Source: Poritiphilus sp965212595
GTDB lineage: Bacteria; Bacteroidota; Bacteroidia; Flavobacteriales; Flavobacteriaceae
Reading direction: 5' to 3'
Assembly (NCBI GenBank): GCA_965212595.1
Contig: CBDBVE010000024.1
Coordinates: 1 to 64,000, forward strand
Length of the DNA: 64,000 nucleotides
A model generated the notes under the pieces. That model saw only the letters and a list, made by a program, of their open reading frames with translations, made no database searches and had not been told where the DNA came from. This document shows positions 62,959-64,000 of this stretch, piece by piece (within the stretch, counting starts at the first letter, position 1; the number at the start of each line of letters is the position of its first letter). The position numbers and the translations under genes are program-made.

Positions 62959-63711
62959 CTAATCGGCCAGTTTCTGCTTTAGCTCTTCCATACTCTGTTG
63001 AAGCTGTTTTAGCAAACCTTTTTCCGTGGTGGCGTCTTCCCCAAAAGTAATCTTGCTGTTCACCTGCCAAACTTCCTGTATCTGAAAAGGCTTTATTTCA
63101 TAGGGCGGATAGGTTTCATTAAGGGAGACCAGGGTAATATTATTTGAATTTGGTTTCTTTTCAATTTTTTTGACCAAAACGGCATCCTGCAATACCACCA
63201 CATACATCTTATTAGGATTCACGTGATCTATGTGCTCCACGGCTTTTGCGAGAACCCATTCTCCTGGTTTTAAATTGGGCAGCATACTATCTCCTTCTAC
63301 CTGAAACCCCCTGTAGGTAGCATTTCTGAATTCTGGAATAGGTAAGTCAAAAGCAGGCAATTGTTGGTACCAACTCGTATCTTGAATGTTCTGTGGGTAA
63401 CCTGCGGCGGCCTTGGCGTTTACCAATACCAAATTTTCATTATCTGAAGAATCAACGGTTACCACTTTGGGTATCACACTGGTTAAGGAAGTTTCCAGGT
63501 ATTGTTCGTTGCTTTCCCCAAAGAGCCAAAGTGGATTAATTTTAAACTGCCTCAAAAGTTCGGCTACAACCTTTCCAGACAATTTGGTTCGCCCTCTTTC
63601 AATATCGGCTGTAGTATTGGAAATTCCCAAAAGTGAAGCAAACTCGGCCTGAGTATATCCTAATTCCCTGCGCACCTCAATAAAACGCTTTAAAGTAATT
63701 TCATTTTCCAT
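62959..63711 (-). CDS. XRE-type repressor with S24 (LexA-like) peptidase domain
   Basis: A 250-residue DNA-binding protein. The helix-turn-helix is at about residues 8-62 (ELGYTQAEFASLLGIS). The S24 domain begins near 95 with the AAAGY cleavage-site-like segment (Ala103-Gly104), then catalytic Ser142 in EGDSML and Lys181/182 in DAVLVKKI. It could be cleaved on DNA damage like LexA or lambda CI. Operator-like repeats lie on the other side of its promoter, and the divergent gene is cut by the window edge. Confidence 0.9.
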   Translation of the reverse strand: MENEITLKRFIEVRRELGYTQAEFASLLGISNTTADIERGRTKLSGKVVAELLRQFKINPLWLFGESNEQYLETSLTSVIPKVVTVDSSDNENLVLVNAKAAAGYPQNIQDTSWYQQLPAFDLPIPEFRNATYRGFQVEGDSMLPNLKPGEWVLAKAVEHIDHVNPNKMYVVVLQDAVLVKKIEKKPNSNNITLVSLNETYPPYEIKPFQIQEVWQVNSKITFGEDATTEKGLLKQLQQSMEELKQKLAD

Positions 63712-63726
63712 AGTTGAAGTAGATGA

Positions 63727-63786
63727 TCAAACGCAGCCAAATCTGGCTTTATAGCGCTCATTTTCAAAGATTTCGACTGCGTTTGA
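63727..63786. promoter_or_regulatory. 10-bp inverted repeat in the repressor leader
   Basis: TCAAACGCAG at 63727-63736 and CTGCGTTTGA at 63777-63786 are a perfect inverted repeat with a 40-nt spacer, itself holding a small GCCA/TGGC hairpin. It lies just upstream of the repressor ATG and may be a leader hairpin or two half-sites of a dimeric regulator. Confidence 0.6.
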
Positions 63787-63853
63787 CAGACTAAAATTAA
63801 CTAACTAATCCCTTCAAAGATACAAAATATGGATTATTTCCAAAAAAAATCTT

Positions 63854-63899
63854 GGAATATTTCCATAATTAGGAATATTTCCATAATTTTGGAATAATT
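63854..63899. promoter_or_regulatory. Tandem operator-like repeats GGAATATTTCCATAATT
   Basis: Two copies of GGAATATTTCCATAATT (63854 and 63872, 18-base period) and a partial third GGAATAATT at 63891. GGAATATTTCC is near-palindromic, as expected for a dimeric repressor. They lie between the S24 repressor and the divergent gene, so autoregulation and control of that gene are likely. Confidence 0.75.
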
Positions 63900-63908
63900 A
63901 CAAAAACA

Positions 63909-64000
63909 ATGTTAGAAGATCTAAACAAAAAACTGAATCACCTGGCCCATATTGGGATGCAAGATTCCTTTTCCACTGATATGGCTTCTCTTTTGAAGTC
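63909..64000 (+). CDS. Start of an unidentified gene cut by the window edge
   Basis: An ATG at 63909 opens a frame that runs to the end of the window (30 codons, MLEDLNKKLNHLA and following). It is divergent from the XRE/S24 repressor and directly follows the operator repeats, so it is a likely repressor target. Too little is present to name it. Confidence 0.55.
   Translation, partial: MLEDLNKKLNHLAHIGMQDSFSTDMASLLK

Noticed and set aside
63854..63899. Tandem repeats as a CRISPR array
   Set aside because: The period is 18 bases with no spacers, and no cas genes are near; operator sites fit better.
1..64000. tRNA, rRNA, insertion sequences, prophage or attachment sites
   Set aside because: No cloverleaf, transposase frame, integrase or flanking direct repeats were seen on either strand by eye; a tRNAscan/Infernal run would settle this.

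Overview
The window is a stretch of ordinary, densely packed chromosome from a member of the Bacteroidota, almost certainly class Flavobacteriia. The evidence is a short primary sigma factor of the Bacteroidota type, promoters with the -7 element TAnnTTTG in place of a -10 TATAAT, no Shine-Dalgarno dependence, a fused branched-chain E1 alpha/beta dehydrogenase, and families typical of flavobacteria (SUI1-like protein, DUF1835, DUF6340, thioredoxin-like DCC protein, MutS2 without an Smr domain, YaiO barrels). I see no rRNA, tRNA, CRISPR array, insertion sequence or prophage. The genus cannot be fixed from what is visible.

Layout. 1-3.9 kb: truncated DEAH helicase, hydroxyacid dehydrogenase, DUF6155-like protein, and rpoD with a strong terminator. 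3.9-4.3 kb: two tandem paralogous micro-ORFs of 33 and 32 codons with a hairpin between them. 13.9-4.3 kb (minus strand): a six-gene operon encoding a cytoplasmic hybrid histidine kinase with HPt, a single-domain response regulator, a membrane HEAT-repeat protein with a long acidic segment, a processive family-2 glycosyltransferase, an LtaS/OpgB-like membrane sulfatase-fold transferase with periplasmic TPRs, and a TPR-plus-YaiO outer-membrane barrel. It looks like a regulated machine that makes, decorates and exports a glycan. 14-18 kb: M19 dipeptidase lipoprotein, phosphatidylserine decarboxylase, DUF72 and DinB proteins. 24.6-18.4 kb (minus): an eight-gene lipid/polyketide operon (FAD oxidoreductase, methyltransferase, type III PKS, Y-x6-K reductase, dehydratase, ketosynthase, ACP, membrane protein), best read as a phenolic-lipid or alkylpyrone/alkylquinone pathway with its own acyl-chain builder.

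24.6-42 kb: OmpA-like and lipocalin-like lipoproteins, branched-chain 2-oxoacid E1, a 2OG-Fe(II) oxygenase, SUI1-like protein, DUF1835, nucleoside phosphorylase, a cytoplasmic solute-binding-like protein, uracil-DNA glycosylase, a YfcC transporter, DUF6340 lipoprotein, MutS2, a DCC protein and a TPR-CPBP protease fusion. 46.7-42.3 kb (minus): dicarboxylate/amino-acid symporter, ATP-grasp ligase, N-formylglutamate-amidohydrolase-like enzyme and a QEGLA/DUF1704 metallopeptidase, all closely spaced; this looks like an uncharacterised peptide-ligation and trimming pathway. 46.7-64 kb: chorismate synthase, LpxH-like phosphatase, an FAD/Fe-S dehydrogenase, a TlpA-like lipoprotein, an LVIVD-type surface lipoprotein, a rhomboid protease facing an LpxL-like acyltransferase across a perfect palindrome, GlmM, ACP phosphodiesterase, gamma-glutamyltransferase, a frameshifted esterase, a GluR0-like glutamate-receptor potassium channel, and an XRE/S24 repressor with tandem operator-like repeats before a gene cut by the window edge.

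The least explained parts are the glycan operon with its neighbouring micro-ORFs, the type III PKS operon and the ATP-grasp/QEGLA cassette. All function calls are family recognition from the sequence; no database search was run.
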